This document shows, piece after piece, positions 62,325 through 64,000 of a DNA stretch of 64,000 nucleotides; within the stretch, counting starts at the first letter, position 1, and every line of letters starts with the position of its first letter. The DNA is from Tsuneonella flava. Lineage in GTDB: Bacteria; Pseudomonadota; Alphaproteobacteria; Sphingomonadales; Sphingomonadaceae. The notes below the pieces were generated by a model, which saw nothing but the letters and a program-made list of their open reading frames with translations, made no database searches and was not told the DNA's origin. A program made the position numbers and the translations under genes. The stretch lies in assembly GCF_002870965.1 (NCBI RefSeq), contig NZ_PHSO01000005.1, forward strand, positions 248,001 through 312,000. The letters run 5' to 3'.

Positions 62325-64000
62325 AGCACCTGATTGCCGATTTCGTTGGCCGGATTGCTCTGGCCATTCTCGCAACCATTGCGCTTGCTCAGCCGGTGAG
62401 TGCTGCGGAAGGAGTGCCCCTTCACGACGGGTGGCAATTCATCAAAGGCGATCCTGCGGGCGCATCCGCCCAGACTTATGATGACGACGGCTGGAGCAGC
62501 GTTACTGTCCCGCATACCTACAATGCCGTGGATTCCGGGATTGGCGGGGCAAAGGCACGTGGAGAGCCCGAAGGAAAATACTATCGTGGACCAGCCTGGT
62601 ATCGTCTGACATTCGATCACGTGTCCGAAGCTGGCAAGCGCCAGATCCTTCATTTTGGAGGGGCGACGTTAAAGGCCGATGTATGGCTGAACGGGCGCAA
62701 GGTCGGCACGCATCGCGGAGGATATGCTGCATTCCGCTTTGACGTCACCGAATACCTGAAGGCAGGGCGGAACATTCTTGCCGTGCGTGTCGACAATTCC
62801 AAGAGTTCCGAGATTTCGCCTCTCAACGGTGATTTCAATGTGTTCGGAGGCCTCTATCGCGAGGTTCGCCTGATTGAGGTGCCTGAATTGCATCTCGACA
62901 GGATGAACCATGCCGGTCCGGCGATCCGGGGCTGGACCGAATCAATCGGCAAAGGCTCCGCTAGGATCGGTTCGGCCGTGGAACTGGTAAATTCGCGCTC
63001 CCGCCCGGCGCAGTTCGAGATCGAAACGCAGATCCTCGATGCCGCTGGCGCGGCAGTGGCCTCTCAGCGCGAGCGTGTGCAGCTTGCTGCAGGTGAGAAG
63101 CGCGCGATGTCCGCTTCTTTCACCGTGGAGAACCCGAGGCTGTGGCGGGCCAGGGCAGACCCTTATCTCTACCGGATACGTAGCCGGATCATCGAAGGGG
63201 ATGCGGTTATCGACAGCCAGGCTGTGCCGCTTGGCATCAGGACGGTTGCTGTCAAAACAGATGGCACCTTTCTGCTCAACGGTGAGCGGTATCCTCTTTA
63301 TGGCGTGAATATGCAGATGCCGACGCGTTTCGGCCGGGGGCCCATCGTGACCGATGGCGAGATCGACGAGGATATGCGCCTTATCGATGAAATGGGCGCA
63401 ACCGGTATCCGTCTGGCGCATATGCAGCATCCCCCGCGCGTGTATGATCGGGCGGACGAACTGGGAATGCTGATCCTGACCGAAGTGCCGCTGATCGACG
63501 ATCACGACCAGTCCGATGCCTTTCGTGAAAACCTCGTCCAGCAAATGAAAGAACTGATCGCGCAGCACACCAACAATCCGTCTGTGGCGCTGTGGGGTAT
63601 CGGTAACGAAATCCGCGTGTCGGATGCCGCGTCGAACCGGCTTCTGGCAGATCTGAACAAGACCGCGCATACGCTGGACCCATATCGCCCCACTACATAC
63701 GCCCATTGTTGTCTGGACGATGACGATCCTATCGCGCAGCACAGCGATACGGTGTCGTATAATCGGTACTTTGGCTGGTACTGGACCAAGTCGGAAGACA
63801 TCGGCCCCTGGGCTGACGAACTCCATGCCAAAATGCCGAACCGGCCGATCGGTGTGAGCGAGTACGGTGCGGGCGGATCGATCCGCCATCAGGAAGATCC
63901 GGTTGTGAAGCGCCCGGAATCGAATGGTTACTGGCACCCCGAACAATATCAGACCGATTTCCACATCAAGCACTGGCTGGAGATGAAGAAGCGTCCGTTC
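62321..64000 (+). CDS. GH2-family glycoside hydrolase (3' end outside window)
   Basis: 560 codons are visible and the frame is still open at the window end. It starts at ATG 62321, overlapping the GH28 stop, with a signal peptide (IALAILATIALAQPVSAAEG). The sugar-binding domain has HDGWQFIKGD, WSSVTVPHTYNAVDS and ADVWLNGRKVGTHRGGYAAF. The TIM barrel shows NGERYPLYGVNMQ, the acid/base Glu in WGIGNEIR and the nucleophile Glu in GVSEYGAGG. GH2 includes beta-galactosidases, beta-glucuronidases and alpha-arabinopyranosidase-like enzymes; the activity cannot be settled from this part. With GH28 it forms a pectin side-chain unit under the operator at 60652. Confidence 0.93.
   Translation, partial: MKHLIADFVGRIALAILATIALAQPVSAAEGVPLHDGWQFIKGDPAGASAQTYDDDGWSSVTVPHTYNAVDSGIGGAKARGEPEGKYYRGPAWYRLTFDHVSEAGKRQILHFGGATLKADVWLNGRKVGTHRGGYAAFRFDVTEYLKAGRNILAVRVDNSKSSEISPLNGDFNVFGGLYREVRLIEVPELHLDRMNHAGPAIRGWTESIGKGSARIGSAVELVNSRSRPAQFEIETQILDAAGAAVASQRERVQLAAGEKRAMSASFTVENPRLWRARADPYLYRIRSRIIEGDAVIDSQAVPLGIRTVAVKTDGTFLLNGERYPLYGVNMQMPTRFGRGPIVTDGEIDEDMRLIDEMGATGIRLAHMQHPPRVYDRADELGMLILTEVPLIDDHDQSDAFRENLVQQMKELIAQHTNNPSVALWGIGNEIRVSDAASNRLLADLNKTAHTLDPYRPTTYAHCCLDDDDPIAQHSDTVSYNRYFGWYWTKSEDIGPWADELHAKMPNRPIGVSEYGAGGSIRHQEDPVVKRPESNGYWHPEQYQTDFHIKHWLEMKKRPF

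Overview
The window looks like a chromosomal segment of an alphaproteobacterium of the order Sphingomonadales (Sphingomonadaceae/Erythrobacteraceae type). The evidence is high GC, the gene neighbourhood around xseA/DUF2093, large TonB-dependent receptors, and L-rhamnose catabolic enzymes that, from memory, closely resemble those described for Sphingomonas. No database was searched, so all family names come from reading motifs and from remembered family sequences.

Region 1 (about 1-16.5 kb) is ordinary core genome: xseA (5' end outside the window), a DUF2093 protein, a lipoprotein M23 peptidase, a phytase-like esterase, rpmB, tadA, an RNase T2, nadC, a LytS/LytTR-type two-component pair, an HD-domain protein, an envelope quality-control operon (BepA-like M48 protease, DsbA-like thiol oxidoreductase, PDZ-metalloprotease), a PAS protein, a DUF2141 protein, a sterol-desaturase-family enzyme, mmcB and tRNA-Arg(CCG).

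Region 2 (about 16.5-27 kb) is an iron/siderophore uptake locus: DHA2 exporter, AraC regulator, PepSY membrane reductase-like protein, several small unknown proteins and a siderophore-type TonB receptor. Four Fur-box-like palindromes sit before four of its transcription units. It ends in an IS5-family element whose transposase has lost a catalytic Asp, and it contains a DUF736 gene fragment typical of conjugative elements, so it has the marks of an acquired, decaying segment next to a tRNA gene.

Region 3 (about 27-47 kb) is a plant-polysaccharide sugar locus. A minus-strand operon encodes a split apulose-4-phosphate transketolase (aptA/aptB), an apulose kinase (aplK), an MFS sugar transporter, a XylX-like FAH dehydratase and an alpha-ketoglutarate-semialdehyde dehydrogenase. 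Divergent to it, a DeoR regulator leads a plus-strand operon with D-apiose isomerase (apsI), L-lactate dehydrogenase, the complete non-phosphorylative L-rhamnose pathway, a GH140 apiosidase and a GH78 rhamnosidase. Together these genes can release D-apiose and L-rhamnose and carry them to xylulose-5-phosphate plus DHAP, and to pyruvate plus lactate.

Region 4 (about 47-64 kb) adds a TonB receptor, an MFS transporter, an unassigned enolase-superfamily enzyme, a GntR regulator, a rhamnose mutarotase-family protein, and a tightly overlapped seven-gene operon (DUF4432, SDR, family III CoA-transferase, signal-less solute-binding-like protein, enoyl-CoA hydratase, 2-hydroxyacid dehydrogenase, glycerate kinase), followed by GH28 and GH2 glycosidases (the GH2 runs off the end). 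The seven-gene operon looks like an undescribed CoA-thioester route for a sugar acid ending at phosphoglycerate. An 18-bp palindromic motif is found before the TonB receptor, the enolase/gntR divergent pair, the mutarotase/DUF4432 divergent pair, GH28, and also at the aptA start. This suggests one GntR regulon covering most of regions 3 and 4, with rhamnogalacturonan II or apiogalacturonan as the likely substrate.
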